Source: Erysipelotrichaceae bacterium (lineage in GTDB: Bacteria; Bacillota_I; Bacilli_A; Erysipelotrichales; Erysipelotrichaceae). Taken from it: DNA of 42,802 nucleotides. Below, one piece after another: positions 17,922 to 26,485 of the stretch; within the stretch, counting starts at the first letter, position 1, and the number at the start of each line of letters is the position of its first letter. The position numbers and the translations under genes were made by a program. The notes below the pieces were generated by a model, which was not told the origin of the DNA, did not search any database, and worked only from the letters and a program-made list of their open reading frames with translations. The stretch lies in contig JAFRCV010000015.1 in the NCBI GenBank assembly GCA_017404205.1, positions 1 to 42,802 on the forward strand. The letters run 5' to 3'.

Positions 17922-18617
17922 TTAATTGATGATTGTGGCACCTTCATAAATTAACTCGTTATTATACTTTCCACATTTATCAAATATATTAAATGGCAAG
18001 ACTTTTATCTCTTTTCCTAACTCTAGAGCTTCATTAATTGTCGTCAAAGTTCCGCTTTTTTCATGAGCTTCCATAATCAATATTTCTTTCCCTAAAGCCG
18101 CTATCAATCGATTACGGAAAGGAAAATTTGAAGGGAAGGGCTTAACCGTATGTGGATATTCCGATAATATCAGTCCGTCCTTTTCTAATCTTTTATATAA
18201 ATAATAATTTTCAAAAGGATAAATATAATCAATTCCACACCCTATTACACCAATACTTTTACTAGCATAGCAATGAGCTACACCGTCAATTCCTTTCGCT
18301 AAGCCTGATACTATTACTTCTTTTCTATTAGTAGCGATATATTTGGTAGCCTCTATTGAATATTCACACGGCTTCCTAGATCCAACTATGGCAATTTTAT
18401 CTTCTTTTAATAATTCAAGATTTCCTTTATAAAACAACACAAAAGGTGGACTTTTTAATTGCAAAAATTCATTTGGATAAATATCATCAAATATCGTAAT
18501 ACAATTAGAATAATCTTTTTCTTCAACCTTTTCGCTTAATTCAATTGCTTTTTTGATGGCATTATAATTGCCATTATATTTTAATGCATAACTAATTAAT
18601 CTTTTTCTGCTATCCAT
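17922..18617 (-). CDS. dprA: DNA-processing protein DprA/Smf, short form
   Basis: 231 residues, shorter than the usual 280-370. The Rossmann-like core is complete: KIAIVGSRKPCEYS, VSGLAKGIDGVAH, GVIGCGIDYIYP, FPFRNRLIAALG and KSGTLTTINEALELG. The C-terminal winged-helix domain is absent, as in other compact genomes. DprA loads RecA on incoming single strands in transformation. No other competence gene is in the window, so natural transformation cannot be claimed. It lies 9 nt after rnhB and 63 nt before topA. Confidence 0.9.
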   Translation of the reverse strand: MDSRKRLISYALKYNGNYNAIKKAIELSEKVEEKDYSNCITIFDDIYPNEFLQLKSPPFVLFYKGNLELLKEDKIAIVGSRKPCEYSIEATKYIATNRKEVIVSGLAKGIDGVAHCYASKSIGVIGCGIDYIYPFENYYLYKRLEKDGLILSEYPHTVKPFPSNFPFRNRLIAALGKEILIMEAHEKSGTLTTINEALELGKEIKVLPFNIFDKCGKYNNELIYEGATIIN

Positions 18618-18626
18618 AATTCATTA

Positions 18627-19241
18627 TTATCGAATTATTGATAGATTCCTTTTTTTATTTTGACAAGGTTTATAAGACATGCGGTAAATATCAAATATGC
18701 CAATATCTTCAATTATTTCAAGATGTCTTTTAGTTGGATAGCCTTTATGTTTTATTAATTCATATTCAGGATAAAGATGATTATAGCCCCACATAATATG
18801 ATCTCTTAAAACTTTAGCTAAAATGCTAGCTGCAGCAATTGAAATTGATTTAGCATCTCCTTTAATAATAGGTATGACTTTTGGATTGTCTTCAATTTTC
18901 ATTGCGTCTGTTAATACCTTTTTAACTTCATAAGTTTTAGCTAAATCAGCCATAGCTTCTTTTGTAGCAGCATAAATATTCAATTCATCAATTCTTGAAG
19001 GAGAAACAATACGAAAATCAAAATATAAAGCATCTTTGATGATAACTTTAAATAATTCGTTCCTTTTCTTTTCACTTATTTTCTTAGAATCATTAATATC
19101 CTCATTTTTATAACCTATAGGCAACACTGCACAAGCCACAACTAAAGGTCCACAAAGTGGTCCTCTCCCTGCTTCATCTATGCCCATAACTAAATCATTA
19201 TTAGGCCAATTTATATTCTCATATTCATTGATTAGACTCAT
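18627..19241 (-). CDS. rnhB: Ribonuclease HII
   Basis: 204 residues from ATG 19241; a GTG at 19277 would add 12 residues and overlap rbgA further. It removes ribonucleotides and RNA primers from DNA. LVMGIDEAGRGPLCGPLV carries the first catalytic Asp-Glu pair, KVLTDAMKI the next Asp, and SIAAASILAKVLRDH is conserved. No strong Shine-Dalgarno is seen for either start, so coupling to rbgA, which it overlaps by 17 nt, is likely. rbgA-rnhB is a conserved pair in Bacilli. Confidence 0.94.
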   Translation of the reverse strand: MSLINEYENINWPNNDLVMGIDEAGRGPLCGPLVVACAVLPIGYKNEDINDSKKISEKKRNELFKVIIKDALYFDFRIVSPSRIDELNIYAATKEAMADLAKTYEVKKVLTDAMKIEDNPKVIPIIKGDAKSISIAAASILAKVLRDHIMWGYNHLYPEYELIKHKGYPTKRHLEIIEDIGIFDIYRMSYKPCQNKKRNLSIIR

Positions 19242-20073
19242 ATTTTTCAAATGTGATGTTTCCGATACTTGCACCACGAATATCTTTTAAAATCATCTTA
19301 TAAGTTTTATCCAAATCTATGTTGCCATCATTTGTAAGACATTTTTTGCTTAAACCAATTTCTTTGATTAGATCACTTTTGTTTTCATCAATATCGTAGC
19401 GTTTGTTTAACAACATTGGATAATTATCTTTAATGTAATTAATTCCAAAATTAGCTAAAGCTTCTTTATCTAATATTTCATCATTGATGCTTCCGAGTAA
19501 AGCTAATATTAAAGCTTGTCTTTGGTCATCTATCTTTGGCCACAATACACCTGGTGTATCCAATAATTCAACATCTTCATTTATCCTAATCCATTGAAGA
19601 TTCTTTGTGACACCTGGCCTATTTTCTGCTTTGGCAATTTTTCTATTAACAATATTATTAATAAAAGTGGATTTGCCGACATTTGGTATTCCGACAACCA
19701 TCGCTCTCAATACCTTTTTTCTAATACCGCGAGCTTTAGCTTTTTCTAATTTCTCTTTTAATATGTCTTTAACTTCATTAATAATTCTATTTGTGTTTTT
19801 TTCATTTAAAGAATCAATCAAAAGTGCTCTTTCAAAATAATTGAGCCATTTTTTATTCTCCTCTTTATCTGCTTTATCAGCTTTATTAAGAATAATTAAA
19901 TGTTTCTTATCTTTCGCTAAAGAATTTAAAAGTGGATTGCCGCTCGCCAAAGGCATACGGGCATCTCTTAATTCAATAACAATGTCGACAAGCTTTAATT
20001 GTTCTTCCATTTGACGATTGGCTTTAGCCATGTGTCCTGGATACCAATTTATAATAGTTTTATTTTCATTCAT
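19225..20073 (-). CDS. rbgA: Ribosome biogenesis GTPase RbgA/YlqF
   Basis: 282 residues. It acts in late assembly of the 50S subunit. The circularly permuted GTPase order is visible: NKAD (G4) comes before GIPNVGKSTFIN (G1) and LLDTPGVLWP (G3). NWYPGHMAKANRQ at the N-terminus is the family signature. It overlaps the stop of the BRO-type gene by 8 nt and therefore depends on that gene's transcript and perhaps its translation. Confidence 0.96.
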   Translation of the reverse strand: MNENKTIINWYPGHMAKANRQMEEQLKLVDIVIELRDARMPLASGNPLLNSLAKDKKHLIILNKADKADKEENKKWLNYFERALLIDSLNEKNTNRIINEVKDILKEKLEKAKARGIRKKVLRAMVVGIPNVGKSTFINNIVNRKIAKAENRPGVTKNLQWIRINEDVELLDTPGVLWPKIDDQRQALILALLGSINDEILDKEALANFGINYIKDNYPMLLNKRYDIDENKSDLIKEIGLSKKCLTNDGNIDLDKTYKMILKDIRGASIGNITFEKYESNQ

Positions 20074-20938
20074 CTTTTTTACCTTTTTTATCTTCTATTT
20101 GTTTTTGCTCATCTATATACTTATAATTTAAACTATTACTTTTAGATATTGCAGATTTTTTTGTTTCTTTTTCATATAAATTTTTTGCTCCCTTTGCAAC
20201 TCCTCCACCGCGTTTTGCTACATTTAAATTTTCTTTTAATCCTTGTGGTCGTTCTTCTCTTGCTATATCCCTTGTTGCAATCTCTCCTAAATTAGTAAGT
20301 GCCACTTCTATATCTGTCATATTATCTCTTAATGATTCTTTTCTAAGTCCTTTTAACTTTTTGTATTCACTAGCCCTCATTCCAGACCAACCTTTATATA
20401 TCTCATTTGTTAAAAGAGCATATTCATAATTTTTAGTAATGCCATTTTCTTTCCAAGTATCTGTTAATTTTTTTCGATTTAATATTCCATTTAGTCTTTC
20501 TGAAATCCATTTATCACTATAGCCTTTATTACGATAATAATCTATTGCTCGATTAACAGCTATCTCTGGATCAAATGCTTCATCAACTCTTTCTTTTCCA
20601 AGTGAAGCTAACCATATTTTAAAAGGTTCAGCTTTAGGTGAAGGAACTGATTCAATAAGTCTAAAAATATTTCTCATATCTAGCATATCAGTTTTACGCA
20701 TTTTGCCATCTTTTGCCTTAAATTTGAAAGTGTCACAATTTGTGACAGTTTGGTTTCCTTCTTTTATCATTCTTGATTTCAATGTTCTCCAATAATGTGC
20801 TGCATCTTTACTATCCGTCAATGCACTTATAACATCTACAACACTAAAAAAATATTCTTCTTTTTCACTGTCCCATACACTTCTAATCTCTTTATCTTCA
20901 AATAAATTTGAAATTGTTTCTATTTTGTTATTATCCAT
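20066..20938 (-). CDS. BRO-N / DinD-like antirepressor-type protein
   Basis: 290 residues. Start at 20938 because AGGAG lies 7 nt upstream; an ATG further up has none. The first 100 residues resemble BRO-N/phage antirepressor domains (IRSVWDSEKEEYFFSVVDVI, AAHYWRTLKSRM, TDMLDMRNIFRLIESVPSP). The remainder, with RAIDYYRNKGYSDKWISERL and a Gly-rich GGGVAKGAKNLYE near residue 250, resembles the C-terminal region of DNA-damage-inducible DinD and related BRO proteins. Such genes are typical of phages and mobile regions. Here the gene overlaps rbgA by 8 nt and leads a housekeeping operon (rbgA, rnhB, dprA, topA, trmFO, xerC), with no phage gene nearby. Its role is unknown; a regulatory or damage-response role is inferred from the family. 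Confidence 0.75.
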   Translation of the reverse strand: MDNNKIETISNLFEDKEIRSVWDSEKEEYFFSVVDVISALTDSKDAAHYWRTLKSRMIKEGNQTVTNCDTFKFKAKDGKMRKTDMLDMRNIFRLIESVPSPKAEPFKIWLASLGKERVDEAFDPEIAVNRAIDYYRNKGYSDKWISERLNGILNRKKLTDTWKENGITKNYEYALLTNEIYKGWSGMRASEYKKLKGLRKESLRDNMTDIEVALTNLGEIATRDIAREERPQGLKENLNVAKRGGGVAKGAKNLYEKETKKSAISKSNSLNYKYIDEQKQIEDKKGKKDE

Positions 20939-21020
20939 AAAGTTTCTCCTTTCTATTGATATAAAATGTGTCGGCATATTACAAGCCGGTACCCTAATTC
21001 CTTTTAAAAATGAATATATT

Positions 21021-21165
21021 TTAACCTGTTTTTATTATTTCTTCTTTTTTTATTAAAACTTGCAAGATCTCATTTGCTAAAAAGTCTCATTTTATAAGGA
21101 TTTCCTTTATGTACAGTATAAATACAAGGCAAGCAATTAATAACTTTCTCAAAATCCTTTTCCAT
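21021..21165 (-). pseudogene. Possible small gene or frameshifted remnant
   Basis: From the ATG at 21165 a 31-codon frame (begins MEKDFEKVINCLPCIYTVHK) stops at 21070. In a neighbouring frame the next stretch reads ANEILQVLIKKEEIIKTG up to a TAA at 21021. The two halves together look more protein-like than the intergenic background, as if one small gene had suffered a frameshift. No Shine-Dalgarno is evident and I recognise no family. Confidence 0.25.
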
Positions 21166-21205
21166 ATTTCTACTTATTAATTATAAAATATCTTTATTTA
21201 AACAT

Positions 21206-21233
21206 AAAAAAAGACAAACATCGCTGTTTGTCT
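21206..21233 (-). terminator. Intrinsic terminator of the GntR/ABC operon
   Basis: On the minus strand AGACAAACA-GCGA-TGTTTGTCT (perfect 9-bp stem) is followed directly by seven T residues, 6 nt after the permease stop. Confidence 0.9.
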
Positions 21234-21238
21234 AGTTG

Positions 21239-22030
21239 CTATTCGACATTTACACCTTTATTAAGTTCTTTTTTACAGATGATACTAGTAATAAAGATAA
21301 TTACAACATATAAAATAATCGCCAATATCATTAATAATTTAAATGCATTTGTATCAACTAAATAATTAAACTTAAATAAATTCATGATACTTTCATTAAA
21401 TAAGCCAACAACATATGACATTGCCAACACCAAGCTTTGAGAAACAAGATAAACAACAAAACCAAACAATACAGAGAAAGCTGTCTTATTTTGATATTTT
21501 TTATGGCCCAAAATAATTCCTAAAAAGCCACATTGAATAGCATTAAATAATTCTAAAAAGACAACTGCCAAAAAACCACTTATAAAAACAACAGGCTTGA
21601 AATCTAGACCAGTAGTAATTGTATTAATGAATTCTTTTAAAAGTTGCCATCTTTCTTTTGTATAGTAAGCAATAAATAAAGCCAATATTATTACCATAAA
21701 GCCAGCAATAAAGAAAACTAATGTTTGAATAAATTTAGAATCATAAATATTATTCTTACTTACTGGCAAAGTGTGAGTTAAATATGCTTCATCTTTATAG
21801 ATTGAATCTCTAAACCTTAACCAACTTCTCATTAAAGTATTGATAAGTGTGTTTGCGATAAGCGCATACATAATGCCAACACTTATTTGGCTAATTACTT
21901 GAATAATAATTGTTTGATTTAATGAAAAGAATAATCTAGTTGTTAATGCAAAAAAGATTGTCAATATATAGAATACGCTCATATTTTTAAGCATATATTT
22001 TAAATCATATTTTAATAATTTCTTTAGCAT
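21239..22030 (-). CDS. ABC transporter permease (ABC-2 type)
   Basis: 263 residues with six membrane segments (LKYMLKNMSVFYILTIFFAL start, and a run of strong hydrophobic stretches through VVIIFITSIICKKELNKG). It is the membrane half of the exporter whose ATPase gene ends 7 nt inside it. The layout GntR regulator - ATPase - permease matches the ytr-type clusters of Bacilli, often induced by cell-wall antibiotics, but the cargo cannot be read from sequence. Confidence 0.85.
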   Translation of the reverse strand: MLKKLLKYDLKYMLKNMSVFYILTIFFALTTRLFFSLNQTIIIQVISQISVGIMYALIANTLINTLMRSWLRFRDSIYKDEAYLTHTLPVSKNNIYDSKFIQTLVFFIAGFMVIILALFIAYYTKERWQLLKEFINTITTGLDFKPVVFISGFLAVVFLELFNAIQCGFLGIILGHKKYQNKTAFSVLFGFVVYLVSQSLVLAMSYVVGLFNESIMNLFKFNYLVDTNAFKLLMILAIILYVVIIFITSIICKKELNKGVNVE

Positions 22031-22719
22031 TTAAACATCCTCCTAAATATTTCATCTATTGATGAATGTTCTTTATTTCTTAAGCTATCAGCGTCACTTT
22101 GTAGGATTACACTTCCATCTTTTATAAAGATAATTTCATCCAAAATTCTTTCAATGTCAGAAATCAAATGTGTTGAAATAATGACACTTGCATTTTCTTT
22201 AAAATTAGATAAGATTGTATCTAAAATATAATCTCTAGTAGCTGGATCTACTCCTCCTAAAGGTTCATCTAAAATATACAAATCAGCATTCCTGGACATC
22301 ACAAGAACTAATTGAACTTTTTCTTGCATGCCCTTACTCATTGTTGATAATTTTTGATTAATATCTAAATTTAAATCTAATAATAGTTTCTTGGCTTTTT
22401 CTAGATCGAAATCATCATAGAAGTCCTTGAAGTATTCCAATACTTCAACAACTTTCATTTGTTTGTTTAAATATGTCTTTTCTGGTAAGTAAGCAATAAT
22501 CTTTTTTGATTCAATACCAACTTTTTTACCATTTACTAGTATTTCGCCTTTATCAGGTGTAAGTAAATCATTAATGAGTTTAATCAGCGTAGTTTTGCCA
22601 GCACCATTTTGTCCAAGTAAACCAACAATTTTTCCACTTTCAATTTTAATGTTGATATTATTTAATGCTATCTTTTTATCATAGCTTTTAGTTAAATCTT
22701 TAATCTCCAATAATTCCAT
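22024..22719 (-). CDS. ABC transporter ATP-binding protein (YtrB-like)
   Basis: 231 residues. Walker A GLLGQNGAGKTTLIK, signature LSTMSKGMQEKVQLVLV (a variant with SKGM), Walker B LYILDEPLGGVDPATRD and the switch His in IISTHLISDIE are all present. Its ATG shares a base with the GntR stop. It powers the permease encoded downstream. Confidence 0.92.
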   Translation of the reverse strand: MELLEIKDLTKSYDKKIALNNINIKIESGKIVGLLGQNGAGKTTLIKLINDLLTPDKGEILVNGKKVGIESKKIIAYLPEKTYLNKQMKVVEVLEYFKDFYDDFDLEKAKKLLLDLNLDINQKLSTMSKGMQEKVQLVLVMSRNADLYILDEPLGGVDPATRDYILDTILSNFKENASVIISTHLISDIERILDEIIFIKDGSVILQSDADSLRNKEHSSIDEIFRRMFKC

Positions 22720-23078
22720 TAGTCACCTAACTCCTTTAGATATTTAATTGATTCTGCTTTGCCTAAGCCTATCCTTTTCATTCCTTGAAAATAACTCTTA
22801 GCCAAAGTTATTGCGTAATCATCTTTTAACTTTTTAATTAATTCTTCATCTTCAGTAACATATTTACCATTAGTTCTTTCAGTATAGATAAGTTTCATAT
22901 CTTCAAGTTCACCTAAAGCTTTCTGCATTGTGTTAGGATTAACCTTAAATATATTCGCAAACTCTCTAACTGAAGGAAGCTTATCACCGGCTTTAAATGT
23001 TCCTGAAATAAGATAAATTTTTAAATATTCTAATAATTGAATATAAATAGGAATATTATTATCAAATACAAAATCCAT
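22719..23078 (-). CDS. GntR-family transcriptional regulator (YtrA-like)
   Basis: 119 residues, the short YtrA type: an N-terminal winged helix (PIYIQLLEYLKIYLISGTFK, AGDKLPSVREFANIFKVNPN, TMQKALGELEDMKLIYTERT) and only a small C-terminal helix pair instead of a ligand domain. It most likely represses its own operon; an inverted repeat overlaps the predicted transcription start. GAGG lies before the ATG. Confidence 0.92.
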   Translation of the reverse strand: MDFVFDNNIPIYIQLLEYLKIYLISGTFKAGDKLPSVREFANIFKVNPNTMQKALGELEDMKLIYTERTNGKYVTEDEELIKKLKDDYAITLAKSYFQGMKRIGLGKAESIKYLKELGD

Positions 23079-23089
23079 AGATACCTCAC

Positions 23090-23142
23090 TGTATTACATC
23101 ATTAATACAATAATATTATATACACATTTTTTATATATGCAA
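23090..23142 (-). promoter_or_regulatory. Promoter and operator of the GntR/ABC operon
   Basis: TTGCAT (23137-23142), 16 nt, TATAAT (23115-23120) on the minus strand. The inverted repeat TGTATTA-N6-TAATACA (23090-23109) covers the expected transcription start, as is usual for a YtrA-type repressor site. Confidence 0.7.
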
Positions 23143-23165
23143 TCAAAAAACGCTAATAAGCGTTT
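23143..23165 (-). terminator. Terminator of the copA operon
   Basis: Minus strand AAACGCT-TATT-AGCGTTT (7-bp stem) followed by TTT, 31 nt after the lipoprotein stop. It also lies directly upstream of the GntR promoter. Confidence 0.7.
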
Positions 23166-23196
23166 CTTAATATCACATAAATAATTAAAAGATAAA

Positions 23197-23640
23197 TTAC
23201 TTTTCTAGTCTAAGCACGATACTGCTATTTCCTATATCATCAAGATCATCAATATGGCCTAATTTCGTATATGTATAATTTGTGTTAAATGATTTATAAA
23301 AAATGACTAAACAGTTATCGCCAAACAACATCACATCACCTTTTTCTATTTTTTTAGGAGCATAAGAATATGTCGGGAATGATTCATCTAAATATGCATA
23401 TTTTTCATTACCATTTAATTCATTCATTTTAATTTCAATCGGTAATAATGAATACAAATATTTGGCTGCATCATTGTCCTCCATATGGATTTGATAATTT
23501 TTATCATTTATAAATATCTTCATATCATTAGTCTTGTTTTCTATTACTATTTCTTCTTGATTATTATCAGTTATATTATCTTCTTTTATATTACATGAAC
23601 ATAACAAAAGAATAAACAAACACATTATTATCTTTTTCAT
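23197..23640 (-). CDS. Lipoprotein with cyclophilin-like domain
   Basis: 147 residues. A lipoprotein signal peptide (MKKIIMCLFILLLCSC, lipobox LCSC) is followed by an acidic linker and a domain from about residue 38 with MKIFINDKNYQIHM, LLPIEIKMNELNGNEKYAYL, GDVMLFGDNCLVIFYKSF and YTKLGHIDDLDDIG. This is the pattern of the bacterial cyclophilin-like fold family, for which I know of no established substrate. It overlaps the copA stop by ATGA, so it is made from the copper-inducible transcript. A role in handling extracellular copper or in folding is only suggested by that link. Confidence 0.8.
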   Translation of the reverse strand: MKKIIMCLFILLLCSCNIKEDNITDNNQEEIVIENKTNDMKIFINDKNYQIHMEDNDAAKYLYSLLPIEIKMNELNGNEKYAYLDESFPTYSYAPKKIEKGDVMLFGDNCLVIFYKSFNTNYTYTKLGHIDDLDDIGNSSIVLRLEK

Positions 23641-25817
23641 TTTCTAAGCCTCAATGAATTCAAAACAACTGTTAAGCTGCTTATTGTCATCGCCATAGAG
23701 GCAAACATTGGACTAATAGAAATACCAAAAGATTTAAATAGTCCCATAGCAAGAGGAATCATTAAAATATTGTATATAAATGCCCAAAATAAGTTTTGTT
23801 TAATTATGGAAATTGTCTTTTTACTAATATTCAATAATGAAACAATCTTTAATAAATCATCTTGCATTAAAATAACATCAGCAGAATCAGCAGCAATATC
23901 TGTTCCTTCATTAATTGAAACGCCAATATTTGCACTAGCTAATGATGGAGCATCATTAATCCCATCGCCAACCATCATAACATTATGTCCATTTTTCATT
24001 AATTCTTTTAATACCTTTTCTTTTTGTGATGGCAAAACATTAGCGATGACTTTTTCGATGCCAATTTGTGAAGCGACAATCTTAGCTGTTTTTTCATTAT
24101 CTCCTGATAACATGATAATTTCTTTATGCATATGTTTTAAAGCTTCAACTGTTTTTAAAGCGTTATCTCTAATAATGTCCTTAACACCAATTAGCCCAAT
24201 TATTAGATTATCTTCTACAACATAAATGATGCTGTTTCCTTCATTTAGTAATGTTTCTTCATCTTGTTTATGATCATTTTTTATATTTAATTCATTAAAT
24301 AATTTACTATTTCCTAAATATATCTCTTTATTATCTATTGTGGCTTTTAAACCAAATCCAGCAATATTTTTAAAATCCCTTATGACAATATTTGAATCAT
24401 AATAATCTTTAAATGCTAACGCAATTGGATGGCTTGATTTATTCTCAATAGCGGAAACTATATTTAATAATTGATCATTGTGATAATTTGAATAATTAAA
24501 AATTTTAGAAATTCTTAAATTACCATAAGTTAAAGTGCCCGTCTTATCAAAAACAATTGTATCTACCTTATGAGCATTTTCTAATGTTTCACTACTCTTA
24601 ATTAAAATGCCTTCTTTTGCGCTTTTTCCTTCAGATACAACAACAGCCAAAGGTGTAGCTAATCCTAATGCACAAGGGCAAGCAACAACTAACACGGTAA
24701 CAAATGAAATGATACTCTCATTGAAACTTTTTCCTATTAATAAATAAACAACAAGTGTTAATAAGGCGATTATCATGATAGAAGGCACAAAATAACCAGC
24801 AACAATATCAGCTAGTCTTTGAATTGGAGCCTTGGTGTTTGTTGCCTCAACTACTAATCTGACAATTTCTGAAATAGTTGAATTAGGACCAATGCGTTTA
24901 GCTTTATACTCGATATAGCCATCAATATTAATAGAACCTGCAATAACATTATCATTAACACTCTTTTTACTTGGAATTGATTCACCAGTAATAAAGGCTT
25001 CATTTAAATGAGTTTCTCCTTTTGTGATAATGCCATCAACTGCCACTTTCATTCCTGGCTTACAAATTAATACATCATCTACATTGACTGTATCAATAGT
25101 TACTTCTTTCTCACCTGTTTCTGTTTTAATCAAGGCACTTTGAGGAGTGATTTGAACCAGTTCTTTAATGGCTTCTTTAGTCTTTTCTTTTGACTTTTTA
25201 TCGATAAAACGCCCTAGTTTTATAAAATAAATGATCATTGCTGAACCTTCAAAATATAATTGTTCAACAAATTCATTATTTCCCATTATTATCATAATTA
25301 AATTAAAAAGACTGTATATTAAACTAGCCAAAACGCCAATAGAGACAAGTGAATCCATATTTGGACTTCCATGAAACAATTTTGTTATGCCACTTTTAAT
25401 GATGTCAAAACCAAATATCACAAATGGCAAAGTAAGTAACAATAAAGCGATGCCATAATTAATTGGATAATTAATCATATGTAAGAATGGAATTACTGGA
25501 AGATGGACCATGTGTGACATAGACACATACATCAAAATTAGTATCAATATTCCAAAAACAATTAATTGTATTTTACTGTTGTCTTGTTTCTCTTGTGTTT
25601 TTTCATCATAGACACCTAAACTTTTATAACCAGATTCTTCAACAAAACGATCTAAGTCTTTAAGGCTTACTTTATTCTCGTCATATTCAATTAAAGCTTG
25701 AGCCATTACTAAATTAACTGATGCATTTACGCCTTCTTGTTTATTCAAATATTTTTCGACTCTGTTTGAGCATGCGCTACAACTCATGCCATCTATTTTT
25801 AAAATAACCTTTTTCAT
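23637..25817 (-). CDS. copA: Copper-exporting P1B-type ATPase
   Basis: 726 residues. One N-terminal heavy-metal domain with GMSCSACSNRVEKYL, eight membrane segments, the TGES actuator motif (ITGESIPSK), the Cu(I)-specific CPCALGLATP in membrane segment six, DKTGTLTYG with the phosphorylated Asp, and GDGINDAPSLA. CPC together with the CSAC domain indicates Cu(I) export. A CsoR-type operator sits in its promoter. The csoR gene and a copper chaperone are not in the window. Confidence 0.95.
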   Translation of the reverse strand: MKKVILKIDGMSCSACSNRVEKYLNKQEGVNASVNLVMAQALIEYDENKVSLKDLDRFVEESGYKSLGVYDEKTQEKQDNSKIQLIVFGILILILMYVSMSHMVHLPVIPFLHMINYPINYGIALLLLTLPFVIFGFDIIKSGITKLFHGSPNMDSLVSIGVLASLIYSLFNLIMIIMGNNEFVEQLYFEGSAMIIYFIKLGRFIDKKSKEKTKEAIKELVQITPQSALIKTETGEKEVTIDTVNVDDVLICKPGMKVAVDGIITKGETHLNEAFITGESIPSKKSVNDNVIAGSINIDGYIEYKAKRIGPNSTISEIVRLVVEATNTKAPIQRLADIVAGYFVPSIMIIALLTLVVYLLIGKSFNESIISFVTVLVVACPCALGLATPLAVVVSEGKSAKEGILIKSSETLENAHKVDTIVFDKTGTLTYGNLRISKIFNYSNYHNDQLLNIVSAIENKSSHPIALAFKDYYDSNIVIRDFKNIAGFGLKATIDNKEIYLGNSKLFNELNIKNDHKQDEETLLNEGNSIIYVVEDNLIIGLIGVKDIIRDNALKTVEALKHMHKEIIMLSGDNEKTAKIVASQIGIEKVIANVLPSQKEKVLKELMKNGHNVMMVGDGINDAPSLASANIGVSINEGTDIAADSADVILMQDDLLKIVSLLNISKKTISIIKQNLFWAFIYNILMIPLAMGLFKSFGISISPMFASMAMTISSLTVVLNSLRLRK

Positions 25818-25839
25818 AATCTACCTTCTTTTCGTAATT

Positions 25840-25868
25840 ATTATATACCCTATAGGGGTATTAGTCCA
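25840..25868 (-). promoter_or_regulatory. copA promoter with CsoR-type operator
   Basis: TGGACT (25863-25868), 17 nt, TATAAT (25840-25845). The spacer holds ATACCC-TATAG-GGGTAT (25845-25861), a palindrome with the GC-rich flanks typical of CsoR operators. CsoR would block RNA polymerase and leave on binding Cu(I). Confidence 0.85.
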
Positions 25869-25883
25869 CCTTAGTAATCATAT

Positions 25884-25922
25884 AAAAAAATGGCCTCCAA
25901 AGTTTTCAATCATTGGGGCCAC
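25884..25922 (-). terminator. Terminator after lepB
   Basis: Minus strand TGGCC-CCAA pairs with TTGG-A-GGCCA (9 bp with one bulged A) around a 13-nt loop and runs into seven T residues. It lies 11 nt after the lepB stop and isolates the copper operon promoter from upstream transcription. Confidence 0.85.
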
Positions 25923-25932
25923 TTACTAGTTA

Positions 25933-26439
25933 TTACTTTAATCCAAAATCAGAAAATGGATAATATATAAAAATATTTGATGCTCTTAATTCTTTTAGAT
26001 GAAAAGGACCATAGAATCTTGAATCTCTTGACACATCACGATTATCACCTAAACAAAAATATTCATCTTCACCTAATTGCTTTTCAAAGTCACCTGTATA
26101 AACGTCACCTAAGAAATCTTCTTCAACATATTCACCATTAATATATAATTTATTGTCTTCATATTTAATTATTTCATTTGGCATACCAATCACTCTTTTA
26201 ACTAGTAAGGCATCTGATTTATCAGAATCAATTACCACTATATCAAATCTATTGATGCCAAAATTCTTAGTGATAATAAAACTAACTCCTCTTTGTTTAG
26301 CATATAGATTTGGCTCCATTGATGATCCTTCAACTTCAACAGAAATGAGTACAAATTGAAATAATATGAAAACAATTATAATAGCGATTATTAACGATTG
26401 AACTAAATCCTTGATAAAACCCTTTAACTTTTCACCCAT
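25933..26439 (-). CDS. lepB: Signal peptidase I
   Basis: 168 residues from the ATG at 26439. It removes signal peptides at the outer face of the membrane. One membrane segment at residues 13-32 is followed by SSMEPNL with the nucleophile Ser40 and by LLVKRVIG with the general base Lys81, then YFCLGDNRDVSRDSRFYG. A longer open frame upstream would start inside rplS and is unlikely. No Shine-Dalgarno precedes the ATG; TACAAT stands exactly 6 nt upstream, so a leaderless mRNA is likely. Confidence 0.93.
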   Translation of the reverse strand: MGEKLKGFIKDLVQSLIIAIIIVFILFQFVLISVEVEGSSMEPNLYAKQRGVSFIITKNFGINRFDIVVIDSDKSDALLVKRVIGMPNEIIKYEDNKLYINGEYVEEDFLGDVYTGDFEKQLGEDEYFCLGDNRDVSRDSRFYGPFHLKELRASNIFIYYPFSDFGLK

Positions 26440-26445
26440 ATTTAT

Positions 26446-26478
26446 ATTGTATATTAAAAGCCGTCTAATTGACGGCTT
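26446..26478 (-). terminator. rplS terminator fused with the lepB -10 box
   Basis: Minus strand AAGCCGTC-AATTA-GACGGCTT (perfect 8-bp stem, 26458-26478... ending in TTAATAT) lies 7 nt after the rplS stop, and TACAAT (26446-26451) follows 6 nt before the lepB ATG. The hairpin occupies the place where the lepB -35 would be; no good -35 is seen. Confidence 0.7.
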
Positions 26479-26485
26479 ATTTTGA

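Larger units (their letters stand above)
20939..21238. other. 300-bp gap between the BRO-type gene and the ABC transporter
   Basis: The gap holds the transporter operon terminator at its right end, a possible broken small gene (21021-21165), and the promoter and Shine-Dalgarno of the BRO-type gene at the left. No strong promoter boxes, tRNA or repeat could be made out in the rest. Confidence 0.5.

Noticed and set aside
20066-20938. Prophage at the BRO-type gene
   Set aside because: No integrase, structural genes, attachment repeats or other phage genes flank it; rbgA overlaps it directly.
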